In this document: positions 27,387-36,665 of the stretch, piece by piece | Layout: each line of letters starts with the position of its first letter | Numbering within the stretch: the stretch's first letter is position 1 | DNA from: Granulosicoccus antarcticus IMCC3135 | GTDB lineage: Bacteria > Pseudomonadota > Gammaproteobacteria > Granulosicoccales > Granulosicoccaceae | NCBI RefSeq assembly: GCF_002215215.1 | Contig: NZ_CP018632.1 | Coordinates: forward strand, 186,501-250,500 | Length of the DNA stretch: 64,000 nucleotides | Reading direction: 5' to 3' | Translations under genes and position numbers: made by a program | Notes under the pieces: model-generated | The model's database searches: none | What the model saw: only the letters and a program-made list of their open reading frames with translations | Told to the model about the DNA's origin: nothing

Positions 27387-28540
27387 GTGTGTTGCAGCAA
27401 TCGCTGGTCGAACATTAAGGAGGATGCTCGAAATGCGATGAGAAGCTGCGGAAGTGATGGAGGAGTTTGTGACCCTCCGGTATCGGCCTGCAGGGGCAGG
27501 TATCAAACCGCCTCCGAGCGGCATTGGCTAAAGACCGTTGTTGTGAGCATCGGGCGAAAAGGTGCGATGAAACAAGCGCATCAGGTATGGATTGAGAAGA
27601 CGTACGCCCGTGAATCAGCGTTAAAGTGTCGAAATTAAGTTAGACGATGTCGAAACCGAGGGGAGCACTTACCTTCGGGACAGGTCCATCAGATACCTGT
27701 TTACGGGGTGGGCGGCATCCGGCATAGAGCTGACGTGATCTCAATCTGGGCGCTTTTGTGGAACTGCAAGAACCTGATCCTTGTGATGTTAAGGGAGTCG
27801 GCCAAGAGAAGAAAATCGAGGCCCAGAGTACCAAGGCACAAGTCAGGGACGGACCAACTCGTAGTAGCGTTGAAGTGCTTGTAATGAGCGCGGAGCAAAG
27901 GGGTTGGGGTGATCTGTTGAAATCAGTGTGTCAACATTTTGAGGGAGGAACATGTGAAGGATACAAAACCATTTGATATTTCCGAACGTCAGGTAGCGGA
28001 GGCCTACCAGCGCGTGAAGGCAAACAAAGGAGGAGCAGGAGTCGACAAGCAATCGATCGAACAATTCGACCGAAAGCTTGACGGCAATCTCTACAAGCTG
28101 TGGAATCGGGTAGCTACTACCCGCCGCCTGTCAAGGCTGTGCCGATTGCTGAGAAAAGTGGAGGTGAGCGAATACTCGGAGTGCCCACTATCGCGGATCG
28201 AACCGCACAAGCAGTGGTCACTGGGGTGTTGGTACCTGTATTAGAGCCGGGACTTCATGAAGACTCCTACGGGTACCGACCTAACAGATCAGCCCATCAA
28301 GCGATTGAGGTTACGCAAGCGCGTTGCCGACAGATCGACTGGGTGCTGGAATACGATATTCGTGGGCTGTTCGATAATATCGATCATGCCTTAGTGCTCA
28401 AAGCACTGCGTCGGCATACTCAAGAGAAGTGGATACTGTTATATGTGGAGCGCTGGCTAACGGCTCCGATGCAAGAGCAGGATGGAGCCCTGACACCGCG
28501 TGAGAAGGGATGCCTGCAAGGGTCCATATGTAATGCTATA
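27386..28540 (+). mobile_element. 5' part of a group II intron
   Basis: Begins GTGTGTTGCAGC, fitting the GUGYG start of group II introns, followed by about 560 nt of structured RNA-type sequence and the first half of a reverse transcriptase gene. It ends abruptly near 28540 before the RT active site. It is unrelated in detail to the IIC introns at 37670 and 48429. Insertion is at the broken right end of the IS4 copy. Confidence 0.65.
27954..28540 (+). pseudogene. Group II intron reverse transcriptase, N-terminal half with frameshift
   Basis: Starts at GTG 27954 with GGGAGG ahead. VAEAYQRVKANKGGAGVDKQ and LYKLWNR run in the first frame; near 28105 the frame shifts and continues YYPPPVKAVPIAEKSGGERI, DSYGYRPNRSAHQAI and WVLEYDIRGLFDNIDHAL to LYVERWLTAP, then breaks off before YADD. 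RT subdomains 0 to about 3 are represented. Not functional. Confidence 0.82.
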
Positions 28541-28745
28541 CATATTGAATAGGATCTTATTGATCGTGCGGCGATAGCCGCACTGCCAATAAGAGCATTG
28601 AGCTGAGTTGCGAGTGTCTGCCTGCTAGAAGCTATGGGGAAAGTATAAGGCCACCACGCCACCCAACGGCACACGGTCCTCTCATACGGACTTACACGCG
28701 CTCTGAGGGCCTCTGAGATAGGCTCATGGTTCAGGTGTCTCTTGG

Positions 28746-28784
28746 GTGTTAGTGCCGGTGTAAAAGCGCGGGTAATTGCCGCGG
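28746..28784. repeat. 39-bp inverted repeat, left arm
   Basis: GTGTTAGTGCCGGTGTAAAA and the next 19 bases are the exact reverse complement of 29497-29535. The arms enclose about 790 bp with one zinc-ribbon gene, like the terminal repeats of a small transposable element. Confidence 0.85.
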
Positions 28785-28921
28785 ACGTCTAATTGGTGGA
28801 AATTCCTTGTATGAATTCCTCTGCCGTGATATCGCAATGACAAGGTCAGAATCAGAGCATCTCTACTGTTGATGACCCATTCTTGCAGTGACCTGTAGAT
28901 GGACATTATTCGGAGAGAAGG

Positions 28922-29401
28922 TTGGGCGTTAATTGCACTACAGAGGCGGAGCAGTGCCTGAACGATGCTGGGTACTCTGAGAGCTCCTCAGCACGCCTGT
29001 TTCAATGTGCTCGATGCTACGCTCAGACTATGATTTGCAGATGCTGTGATAGAGGCAACAGGTACTGCTCGAATTGCACTATACCTGCACATAAAGAAGC
29101 TAGGCAACGTGCCGCAAAACGCTACCAACAAAGCCTGCAAGGACGCTCGAAGCATGCAGATCGGCAACGCCGATATAGAGCAAGACAAAGAGTGTTAGCG
29201 GTAAAAGTGACGCACCAGGGTAGCTCTGAAACGATTGACGTGGTAGCCGTGGCGAAGAAGCCTCTAGCGACTCCATTGCGCCAGAAAAGAACAGAGCACT
29301 ACAGCAATTTCACCATCGTTTGCGACTACTGCGAAGGGATATGCTCGCAATTCTTGCGTAGTGATTTTCTTTCATTGACTGACCGTTCACGTCAACACTG
29401 A
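28922..29401 (+). CDS. Transposon-associated cysteine-rich (zinc-ribbon) protein
   Basis: 159 aa from a TTG start. CARCYAQTMICRCCDRGNRY followed by CSNC gives a CxxC-CxxC cluster. After it comes a basic run (KEARQRAAKRYQQSLQGRSK, HADRQRRYRARQ) and VTHQGS, a set I know from conserved hypothetical proteins found beside transposase genes in proteobacteria. It may bind DNA. The C-terminal 40 residues with another CDYCEGIC look variable. It sits inside the 39-bp inverted repeat. Function unknown. Confidence 0.55.
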   Translation: MGVNCTTEAEQCLNDAGYSESSSARLFQCARCYAQTMICRCCDRGNRYCSNCTIPAHKEARQRAAKRYQQSLQGRSKHADRQRRYRARQRVLAVKVTHQGSSETIDVVAVAKKPLATPLRQKRTEHYSNFTIVCDYCEGICSQFLRSDFLSLTDRSRQH

Positions 29402-29496
29402 AACTTGAAACGCCAGAAACAATCTGTGCCCAGAAAGTGTGTTTCGAGCAATAAAGAGAATGATTCATTCCGCCCAGGCATGGGTCACCCTCAACT

Positions 29497-29535
29497 CCGC
29501 GGCAATTACCCGCGCTTTTACACCGGCACTAACAC
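29497..29535. repeat. 39-bp inverted repeat, right arm
   Basis: Perfect partner of 28746-28784. It overlaps the last codons of the truncated zinc-ribbon gene that starts at 29837, which suggests that the element end cut that gene. Confidence 0.85.
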
Positions 29536-29837
29536 TTGGCGCAAAGCAGCACTACAAGAACGCCAAGATACTGCTTAGGACCGAGAAAACGCACTGATGC
29601 AGGAGTGACGCGACGACGAAATTCCTCGTTGCTGCAACAAAAACTGACACGTACTACCTGTGAAATATAAAACAGCCCTGACAAGCCTTTCGGAACTCGA
29701 GGGTAGTTAGCACTGTGCAATACACAGCCACAATGCGGACAACCTTTTACCCGGGTTTCAAGTGCAAACTTTCTATCAATCTGAAGCAGGTCGTTGTAGA
29801 GGTTTTCAATGTCGATTGCTTGATTGTCCATAGTCAT
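29529..29837 (-). pseudogene. Truncated transposon-associated zinc-ribbon protein
   Basis: 102 codons. CPHCGCVLHSANYPRVPKGL, then FCCSNEEFRRRVTPASVRFL and YLGVLVVLLCA belong to a conserved family found near transposases (full members run to about 200 aa with a helix-turn-helix). The frame ends in AKC where the 39-bp repeat begins, so the second half is lost. Starts at ATG 29837. Confidence 0.6.
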
Positions 29838-29930
29838 TTCTCCGGGAATTGGCTATAGGAATATTCGTGCTCTAATACTTTGTCAACCACGCAAGTTGAT
29901 GTTTACAATCTTTGTCCATCGCATAATGTG

Positions 29931-30561
29931 AGCGAAAAAGGCGGTTTTTACCCCAGATAGACTGGCCGTGCTCACCCTGTTCGATAGTAGTGTGAACGTT
30001 GTATATGACGGTCCGGTTGCATTCAAGGGCGGCCTGTTATGGCGAAGTTTTCGCAGTGAAGCCTTGACGCTGACGCAATCAACGGATAGTGATGTGAAGA
30101 TGGCAGGATGGTTACAGGACAGCGGTTCGTTCACACGCAATGACAGCTACTCATTGCGTCGTACAGAGCAGCTGGCAGTCCATGCAGTCGAGACCGATGG
30201 TGCCGTACTTGATGTGACCGACGCCACCATTTACTGGGGTGGCGGTTTAGGGCGAGCGTCGCTTGATTTCTCTGCTGATCTGGCCGGTCGTGCCATCTTC
30301 CGCTCAGCAGAGACTGATGATAGACGGATCAAAGTCAGCACACCTTTGCCTTTTCACTATCTAGCGGAACCGTCAGCTTGGAATACAGCATGGACATTCC
30401 CAGAGGGACGCCTGCAGCTGCTGGCAGATGATGGCAGTGAGTTGACCCTGGATGCTGGAGCTTCGGAATCCGGTCGTGTGCAGATCACTTTGAGCAATAG
30501 TGATGGGGATGCGCAGTTTGATGTGGATTGGACGTTGTGGGCGGAAATGCTGCGGCCTTGA
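29931..30561 (+). pseudogene. C-terminal fragment of an unidentified protein
   Basis: The frame is open from 29931, with a GTG at 29968 as the first possible start, and gives about 200 residues rich in short beta strands (WRSFRSEALTLTQSTDSDV, AVETDGAVLDVTDATIYWGG). It reads like the end of a larger extracellular or periplasmic beta protein cut by the rearrangement upstream. No family recognised; it could also be an intact small protein. Confidence 0.4.
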
Positions 30562-30708
30562 ATAAAGCTCTTTAACAGAATGGCCGGATCAATGGTCGGC
30601 CGGCCTTCAAACTCGTTGCGATGGAACGCATGGAATACTGACAAATCCAGCTCATGCTTGATCAGGAAATGGGCAGCGTGTTCAAAGGTGGGGGGCATCC
30701 GCGTAGAC
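30561..30708 (-). pseudogene. N-terminal fragment of an IS1182/IS5-like transposase
   Basis: MPPTFEHAAHFLIKHELDLS, VFHAFHRNEFEGRPTIDPAI and LLKSFIQG match the start of these transposases. About 50 codons are left. Confidence 0.55.
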
Positions 30709-30717
30709 CCAATTAAA

Positions 30718-31743
30718 CTAATTGTTGATGTCCAAATCCAAATAATACTTTGCCATTTCAATTGACGCATCTTCCGAGCTGATTGCCTCAGTATTAGAAA
30801 ATGCGACGAACCAAGTATTAACTTCGTGTGCGTTAACAATAACGGTATTGAATCCTACCCAGCCACCCGTATGCACTCGCACTTCCATGCCGCCGATCTG
30901 GTCAAACCCCCATCCATAACCGTACTGAACGTCCTCTCCATTATTTGTTTTCACTTTAGAAAATATTCTTTCTGTAGTGGCAGGGCTAACCAGAATATTG
31001 TTGTCAATAGCGTGTATCCATGCTTCCATATCGGTGAGCGATGTATATACGCCATCTTCACCTTGAAGAGCATTGCCGGTGTTGTAGTCAATATTTTCGA
31101 AGAAAGGCCATGCACCATACGATATCGCCTGATTCCGAATAGTTGAAGGATACGTAATAATTGCAGTGTTCTTCATACCGGCAGGATCGAATATTCTATC
31201 TTTACTGAAGTCTTTGAACGACTGACCGGATGCGCTCTCTACAATTAACGCAAGCAGGCTGTAACCACCGTTACTGTACTCATACCTTTCACCAATTTCG
31301 AAATCCAGTTTTGTTTGGCTTTTATAGTAGGCGTAGACATCATCATTGCTGATTAACGGCTTGTTCTTGTTGGAGCTAAAGAATGCATCTCCATAGTCGG
31401 GTAGCCCGCTTAGATGATGGACAAGATGACAGACTTTAATCTTGCTCATGTATTCAGGCAAATCTACAAGATAATTTCCAATATAATGGTCTCCTGATAT
31501 TTTTCCCTGCTCTTCAAGAATGGCAACTGCCATAGCAGTGAACTGCTTTGATACAGATGCCATTCTAAAATTTGTATCGCAGTCAATACGTTCTTTCGTT
31601 TCTAGATTGCTGAGCCCATAGCCTCTTTTAAATACGGTAGTACCATCCTGTATCACCAAAACAGCCAGGCCTGGGCCGCACGCTTCATCATACTGAGCAA
31701 ACCTTGCATCAAATGGCAAAATATCTGGCTTCTCGATGGTCAT
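30718..31743 (-). CDS. Serine hydrolase, beta-lactamase class C / DD-peptidase-like
   Basis: 341 aa from ATG 31743. The catalytic SxxK is SVSK (residues 63-66), the second motif is YSN (156-158, EYSNGGYS) and the third HTGG near residue 290, as in class C-type esterases and peptidases. There is no signal peptide, so the protein would stay in the cytoplasm, which argues against antibiotic resistance and for an esterase or peptidase. Codon use is AT-rich. All surrounding cassette genes share the strand, and I read it as an integron cassette cargo whose own attC was lost to transposon debris downstream. Confidence 0.88.
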   Translation of the reverse strand: MTIEKPDILPFDARFAQYDEACGPGLAVLVIQDGTTVFKRGYGLSNLETKERIDCDTNFRMASVSKQFTAMAVAILEEQGKISGDHYIGNYLVDLPEYMSKIKVCHLVHHLSGLPDYGDAFFSSNKNKPLISNDDVYAYYKSQTKLDFEIGERYEYSNGGYSLLALIVESASGQSFKDFSKDRIFDPAGMKNTAIITYPSTIRNQAISYGAWPFFENIDYNTGNALQGEDGVYTSLTDMEAWIHAIDNNILVSPATTERIFSKVKTNNGEDVQYGYGWGFDQIGGMEVRVHTGGWVGFNTVIVNAHEVNTWFVAFSNTEAISSEDASIEMAKYYLDLDINN

Positions 31744-31880
31744 GAATTTTGCTTCATTCAACTGAGTATACTAAACACGGAAACAAGCGGTCTGTGCCAA
31801 GAGTCTATTCTATTTTTGTTCCTTGTCCAAAGGGGTTGTTTGTCTGATCAGAGCCTTGTGCGAAGATAGGTGTTTAGCGG

Positions 31881-31977
31881 ATCGAACAGCTGCAATAAGG
31901 TGAGCTTTAGGCTGGCGCGAAGGAGCGGTAGCGCAGGCGCGGCAGGGTCAAGTTACAGTTTCAATGCTTGGTTATGT
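31881..31977 (-). other. attC recombination site 1
   Basis: Outer boxes AAC (ATCGAAC at 31881) and GTT (GTTATGT at 31971) frame arms GCAATAAGGTGAGCTT and AAGTTACAGTTTCAATGC, which pair with unpaired extra bases in the right arm. In known attC sites the extra bases lie in the R''-L'' arm, so the functional orientation here is minus, the same as the gene. It lies just downstream of the HD gene at 32017, as for a cassette. Near-identical sequence recurs at 37580 and 48338. Confidence 0.75.
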
Positions 31978-32016
31978 GTCGCTTTATATGCTGAACCTAC
32001 AAAATATTTTCGCTGC

Positions 32017-32544
32017 TTATGTCGTCACCATCGTTGAGGCTAAACGACTGTCTCCCTCGGCGGCTATATCTTCAAATATCGTATCGAGCTTGTCAAATAA
32101 ATCCCAACGTTCTTTGCCGATTTGGTTCGCCGTTAAATCTATTATTTCAAGCTCTAAATTTTCTACCCTCTTACCTTTCCATAATTTGTCTGCTAAGGCT
32201 ACTAGCAGCTCTTCGTATGATGTTTCCATTCTTTCGTACTGTGCGTGGCTTCTACAGAATCTTGCGACTACGGGAGAAACATCGTGTTCCAATAGTAGTT
32301 TTTCTCCTGCTAACTCATGCAAGGAGCCAGGTTCATCCAATTCGTTTTTGTAAATTATTTTCCCCGCATCGTGACAAGCTGCGCCCAAGCACACTAAATT
32401 CTCATCTAGTGTAACTCCTATTTCTTTTAATTCATTAGCCAATTTTTCGGCTACTGCTCCTACGTGTATTACGTGATCTATCAGCCGGCTAGGTGCACCA
32501 AGCGATTTATAAAGTGCATAGACATCCTCTCGGCATTTGATCAT
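32017..32544 (-). CDS. HD-domain protein (putative phosphohydrolase)
   Basis: 175 aa. The HD pattern is readable as HVIHVGAVAEKLA with the first His, ACHDAGKI with the HD pair, and a later His/Asp in LLVALADKLWKG, the arrangement of HD-family metal-dependent phosphohydrolases that act on nucleotides or other phosphate esters. I prefer ATG 32544; an in-frame TTG lies 30 nt upstream. AT-rich, single, with attC site 1 starting 40 nt after its stop, so it is best read as an integron cassette. Confidence 0.8.
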   Translation of the reverse strand: MIKCREDVYALYKSLGAPSRLIDHVIHVGAVAEKLANELKEIGVTLDENLVCLGAACHDAGKIIYKNELDEPGSLHELAGEKLLLEHDVSPVVARFCRSHAQYERMETSYEELLVALADKLWKGKRVENLELEIIDLTANQIGKERWDLFDKLDTIFEDIAAEGDSRLASTMVTT

Positions 32545-32633
32545 TCTACATATCCGAAAATTGTGACGATTCAATAGAAATATATTTTTGGTGACGAGAG
32601 CTTGCCTGCTACAGATAACAGCTGCGATGTTTT

Positions 32634-32950
32634 GTGTACGCCCCGCATGGGCATGAACTTATGAGGTGGAAGTCCTCTATAGGAAGATCACTATCTGGAT
32701 CCCAATCATGAAGTCATTAGATGATAACTACTAGCGAATGGCAAGAGCCAATCCGAGAGGAACGGTCTGAAGGAAGCCGCTAGCAAACCTGTATGCTGAT
32801 GAACAAGAACATCCTATGAGGTGTATACGGAAGGCCGCCCGCAGAAGGGGAGTCAGCACAAGATCCGGAACGTCGGCCGGACGAAGCCAGATAATCTGAT
32901 GGCCACAGTAAATGATGCAGTTGTGCGGGGAAAGTTCATGTTCATATCTG
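32634..32950 (+). mobile_element. 5' remnant of a group IIC intron
   Basis: From GTGTACGCC it follows the introns at 37670 and 48429 closely (GGTGGAAGTCCTCTATAGGA, TTAGATGATAACTACTAGCG, GAACGGTCTGAAGGAAGCCG, TAAATGATGCAGTTGTGCGG) and stops resembling them after 32950. Upstream AACAGCTGCGATGTTTT looks like a collapsed attC. The rest of the intron and its RT are gone. Confidence 0.8.
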
Positions 32951-33167
32951 ACATTGTATACCGCACACTGGCCACTCAACTGATCCATAAGGCCGTCTAC
33001 GAAAAGAACGAAGCTGGAAAGGTGTTGGTCTCCGGACCATGTCGGCAAGCTTTGCTGACGGCACTTTTGAGATTGGTACGACGGCTTCAGTCGTTCCACC
33101 GAAATCACTAAACATGCCATCAAGGCTAACTTACTTACACGGAATCCGGAAGACACTGATGATTTTC

Positions 33168-34745
33168 TTAGTACCGTTTGTTGTCTAGAAATCCAAGTTC
33201 GTTCTTGAAGTGCAGTTCTCTCTTTCGGGCGAATGCCTTTACAGCGTACAACTCAGATCTGGCGATCATTCTTCCTTCGATGTAAGCATATTCAGTATCC
33301 AACAGATCCTTGTGAACTTTAAAAGTAAGCGTTTCACTATCAAGCTGTATTAGATGCCGATCAAAAAGCTTATGTACATCGCTTCTTAACACAATACCGT
33401 TATTTGAATCACTGGTCTCACCTCCGTAATAAGGAAAGATGTGCGCGGCCTCCAAGATCTCGATTATCTTGCAATGTGTTAACTCGCACCAAGGTCCATG
33501 CTTTCTCAGCAATAACTTCCTAAATTCGCTTTGTCCCTCTCGTGCAACGACAGAACGAACGTTATGCTTATAAGACGACGGAGTGAATATACCGCTCACG
33601 TCATTATCTATGGCATCGGCATCAATATATCCATCCTGCACAAGCAAACCAATGTATTTATCGATAGCTTGCAGCACAGGATCCACTCCAGCGCGTACGC
33701 GTCGCAATCCAAAAACTGCCGCCAGCTCGTCACTGTCTAGAACAGCGGAATCTCTCCAAAGATCACGTAATACTTCATTTGTGATGAGACTAGGATTTGT
33801 ATATATTCTAGTTACTAAATCATCATTTATTTCTACTTTATATTTTTCCCTCGATAAAGATTCTTCGTTAGCGCTGTATTTTTTGGCATCGACGCCAGAC
33901 TCTATATTATTGATATCGCCATTATTTGATTGCTCAGTCTCTACAATAGCTGATATCGAACCCATCACGTTACTCAAGGGCAATTTATACTTATCAAACA
34001 AAGACTTGTTAGCCTGCGCCTGAGTATCACCAACAGCACTATAGAGAATTATTCCATTATCATCCATCGCTTCTGATAGCCAGTGTCCATACTCCTCATC
34101 ATACATGGATTTAAATACCAAGCTTACTGGCTTGTCATGCTTTTGACCACGCTTTACAATTTCCGAGGCATTCGGAAACAGTGATTTTTTTTCTAAGATC
34201 TCTCTTTTTTTTATGATTGATCTCTTTCTATTTTCACTCATTTCTTGGTTTTTAAAATCTGACCAATGACCATCAATACGAAATGTCACCTCGGATCTAG
34301 CTTTAATTTCATGGTTACCATGTAATTTTACTGACCCCGCGGACCAACGGTTAACCGCCCGAACGAAGGCTTTGTGATTCTGCCTAGGCCATTGGCTAAT
34401 AGCACGTGAGAGGTTCTGTACCGATTCGCATAATTGAAGCTTCGATGAGGCACTTTCAAGCTCTATAAGCCAACGCTGCACGATTTCCTCACCATCACTG
34501 GAAGTAAATCCCCAGCTAAGATTATTATTTTTAGTCAGAACTTTTGCGGCATGCCTCGCGTCCAAAACTGACCTGAAATAGTTTGTATTCCACTTTCCTA
34601 CATAAATACTTTCTTTGTACCCAAGAACATATCTATCAGCGTTTCCACGGCACCTTCCCGCTATACAAAATGATGAGCCTGCACTGGCGAAGCACAATTC
34701 TGATGTAGACACTCTGTCTAACAGTAATTCTAATTCACTGGCCAT
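33168..34745 (-). CDS. HNH endonuclease domain protein
   Basis: 525 aa. The C-terminal 100 residues are an HNH_2-type nuclease domain: EFRKLLLRKHGPWCELTHC, AAHIFPYYGGETSDSNNGIV, LRSDVHKLFDRHLI, with the His-Asn-His set in AAHI, NNGI and VHKLFD. The first 400 residues resemble nothing I know and contain a highly charged middle part (residues 150-210 KRSIIKKREILEKKSLF). Such an architecture, a variable sensor or DNA-recognition part plus a nuclease, is common in restriction and defence proteins. Starts at ATG 34745. A cassette in the minus-strand array by context; no attC could be found downstream because an intron remnant lies there. Confidence 0.82.
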   Translation of the reverse strand: MASELELLLDRVSTSELCFASAGSSFCIAGRCRGNADRYVLGYKESIYVGKWNTNYFRSVLDARHAAKVLTKNNNLSWGFTSSDGEEIVQRWLIELESASSKLQLCESVQNLSRAISQWPRQNHKAFVRAVNRWSAGSVKLHGNHEIKARSEVTFRIDGHWSDFKNQEMSENRKRSIIKKREILEKKSLFPNASEIVKRGQKHDKPVSLVFKSMYDEEYGHWLSEAMDDNGIILYSAVGDTQAQANKSLFDKYKLPLSNVMGSISAIVETEQSNNGDINNIESGVDAKKYSANEESLSREKYKVEINDDLVTRIYTNPSLITNEVLRDLWRDSAVLDSDELAAVFGLRRVRAGVDPVLQAIDKYIGLLVQDGYIDADAIDNDVSGIFTPSSYKHNVRSVVAREGQSEFRKLLLRKHGPWCELTHCKIIEILEAAHIFPYYGGETSDSNNGIVLRSDVHKLFDRHLIQLDSETLTFKVHKDLLDTEYAYIEGRMIARSELYAVKAFARKRELHFKNELGFLDNKRY

Positions 34746-34831
34746 AGTTATTGAAAATCATATATTTTCTTATATTACTCGTGAGTGGAGAGTTCTCAGG
34801 CATTTTCAGCTCTGCCATGCTCGTCCTCAAT

Positions 34832-35089
34832 CTAGTCTTGCACTGATTGATCGAAGTCATGCATTTCTTCTTGCGAGCAATTCCCAGGGCCTCCGCATTC
34901 CTCCATCCACGATATCAGAAAACCTTGTATTTCTTCAATCGGGTACTGCGGATGAAGCTTGTGAAGATGCTCGATTGACTGGCGAAGCGTCAGCGATCGA
35001 ATAGCTTTTTTGCTTCGGCGCCAAATGAGTTCTCGCGTCCTGTCCTTGATTCGCACCTTGTCCAGGCTGTCTCCGATTACATCCTCCAT
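34832..35089 (-). CDS. Hypothetical protein, possibly partial
   Basis: 85 aa, charged, helical (RTRELIWRRSKKAIRSLTLR, QSIEHLHKLHPQYPIEEIQG). Coding-like composition and the same strand as the cassettes favour a gene, but there is no clear ribosome site at ATG 35089 and the frame continues 13 codons upstream to a stop, so it may be the tail of a cut gene. Family unknown. Confidence 0.4.
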   Translation of the reverse strand: MEDVIGDSLDKVRIKDRTRELIWRRSKKAIRSLTLRQSIEHLHKLHPQYPIEEIQGFLISWMEECGGPGNCSQEEMHDFDQSVQD

Positions 35090-35479
35090 GTCGGCCCAGG
35101 CTTTTTCTTCACCAACCCAATGGATTCATCTCGCTAGAGGCAGGAGCTTCCTGTGTATGATTCTGCTCTGCTGCAGGTTTTATCAGTCTGATCAACGATT
35201 GCAGCAGAGTCATGTTTGCTCTCCGGTAAGTGCTGATAGCGTTGTTGTCTTCAGCCAACTCGACAATTGTGTACTACATACCCAGCAGACTTTGTCTAAC
35301 AAAGGCTGTCGAGCATATCTCTCATCTGGTTACATTGGTATCAAGCCGCTCAGGCCTGCTTTCTCTCGTTATCTTATCGTTGTTGGCGTTGCCGGTATGT
35401 GTATTCGTCAAGACAATCTTGGCGTCACCAGTCTTGCGCTGCGAATCGCCGAGTATGAAAGTTTACTGTGCAACATGCA

Positions 35480-35940
35480 TAGCCCGGGCATCTGCCTGTC
35501 AAGGTTGACTCATTGCTGGGTCCGCTGCGTGTTCCAGCTCTTCGGATCTCGTATAGAAAGGGTCAATGATCGGGTGGTGCTCATTGCCGATGGCAAGAAG
35601 ATCGCCAAACAGGGGCGAAAGATGCCAGTTGTGAAGTGTTTGCACCAGGAGTCTGATAATCACAGTAAACCCGAATTTATCATGGATCATTCAACGCAAG
35701 CGGTGTCTCTGCTGGTAAGCGCGATCAATAGTGCATTTGCCGTGCCGCTGGATATCAAAATTCACGAGGGGTTGGTGTTCTCCAATCGAAGCAAGCAGAC
35801 CTTGCTCGACAAACTTATCGGGCTGATCGGCACGTTCGATTTACCAGAGCACTATTATCTCGTAACCAATGCCCTACTACGCCAGTGGCGCGACGGTGAA
35901 CAGCATGCTCGATACGGGCAGAACTGCGTAACACGGCCTG
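35480..35940 (+). pseudogene. IS4-like DDE transposase, N-terminal/middle part
   Basis: WVRCVFQLFGSRIERV, VLIADGKKIAKQGRKMPVVK, LHQESDNHSKPEFIMDHSTQ, AVSLLVSAINSAFAVPL and TFDLPEHYYLVTNA follow in one frame, then a one-base shift continues YYASGATVNSMLDTG. Acids one and two of DDE are thus covered. The 3' end is cut where the IS91 remnant begins. The related C-terminal half lies at 19906-20727, 15 kb away. Confidence 0.78.
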
Positions 35941-36665
35941 GCAGCACCAAAGAGAAGTTTATGAGTTGTTGTTCTCAGCAGCGGTGAGCACATGCCGTGA
36001 CTTTGCCCTGCGTGACAAGTAGTTGCAGGGCGAAATCGAACAAACCGCCGTGCTCCACACTTGGTCGGCCACACACACAGACCCGCCGACTCGACTATCA
36101 TCCGCACGTACATGTGATCATTCCCGCGGGAGCTATCGACGAGAAAAGGCGGTGTTGGCGAGAGAAGCGGGGCAAGTTTCTCTTCGTGCAAAAGGCTCTG
36201 GCCAAGGTTTTTCGAGCCAAGTTACTCAAAGGGCTCTCGGAGCAGGCATTGCTACCAGGGAAGAAGCTGGCTACTGAGTGGATCGTTGCTTGTCGCCCTG
36301 TCGGCTCTGGGCTGTCTGCCTTGAAGTATCTTTCGCGATACTTGTATAAAGGGGTGATCGGAGAGAAGCAACTAATCAGTGACAATGGCCAGCGGGTAAC
36401 CTTCTCATGCCGCAAGGGAGGGGCAGGAAAAAGATGTACCCCTACTGTTCAAGGACCAAGCTTCATCTGGTTAATCCTTCAACACGGGTTGCCATGAGGC
36501 TTTCGGCGAGTGCGGGACTAGGGCTTCCTGCACGGCATTGCCAAACGACACGGAATACTCTTGCAGTGACTACTGAAAGTTGCCATTCCTATCGCGAGGT
36601 ATGCAACTCGAAACAAAACCGTGCTGAAGTGCAACGTGTGCCGTAAGAGCTCGACTTTTAGTGGG
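35917..36665 (+). pseudogene. IS91-family (Y2/HUH) transposase remnant
   Basis: QGEIEQTAVLHTWSAT, then DYHPHVHVIIPAGAI (the HUH metal motif HVHV), KKLATEWIVACRPVGSGL and SALKYLSRYLYKGVIGEKQL are spread over several frames between 36025 and 36400. FIWLILQHGLP and GFRR follow with stops, and CNVCRKSS near 36640 would be the terminal zinc site. The part with the tyrosine nucleophile (ALKYLSRYLYKG) is present but frameshifts remove function. Confidence 0.78.

Noticed and set aside
20754-28540. The RT pieces at 20754 and 27954 as two halves of one intron
   Set aside because: They belong to different maturase types: the first ends with the FLGFTHY/YAVPGN pattern, the second starts with the SYGYRP type. 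They do not complete each other.
35010-35480. Start of the long frame leading into the transposase at 35480
   Set aside because: The first 150 residues are low-quality and match nothing; they are antisense and junction sequence read in frame.
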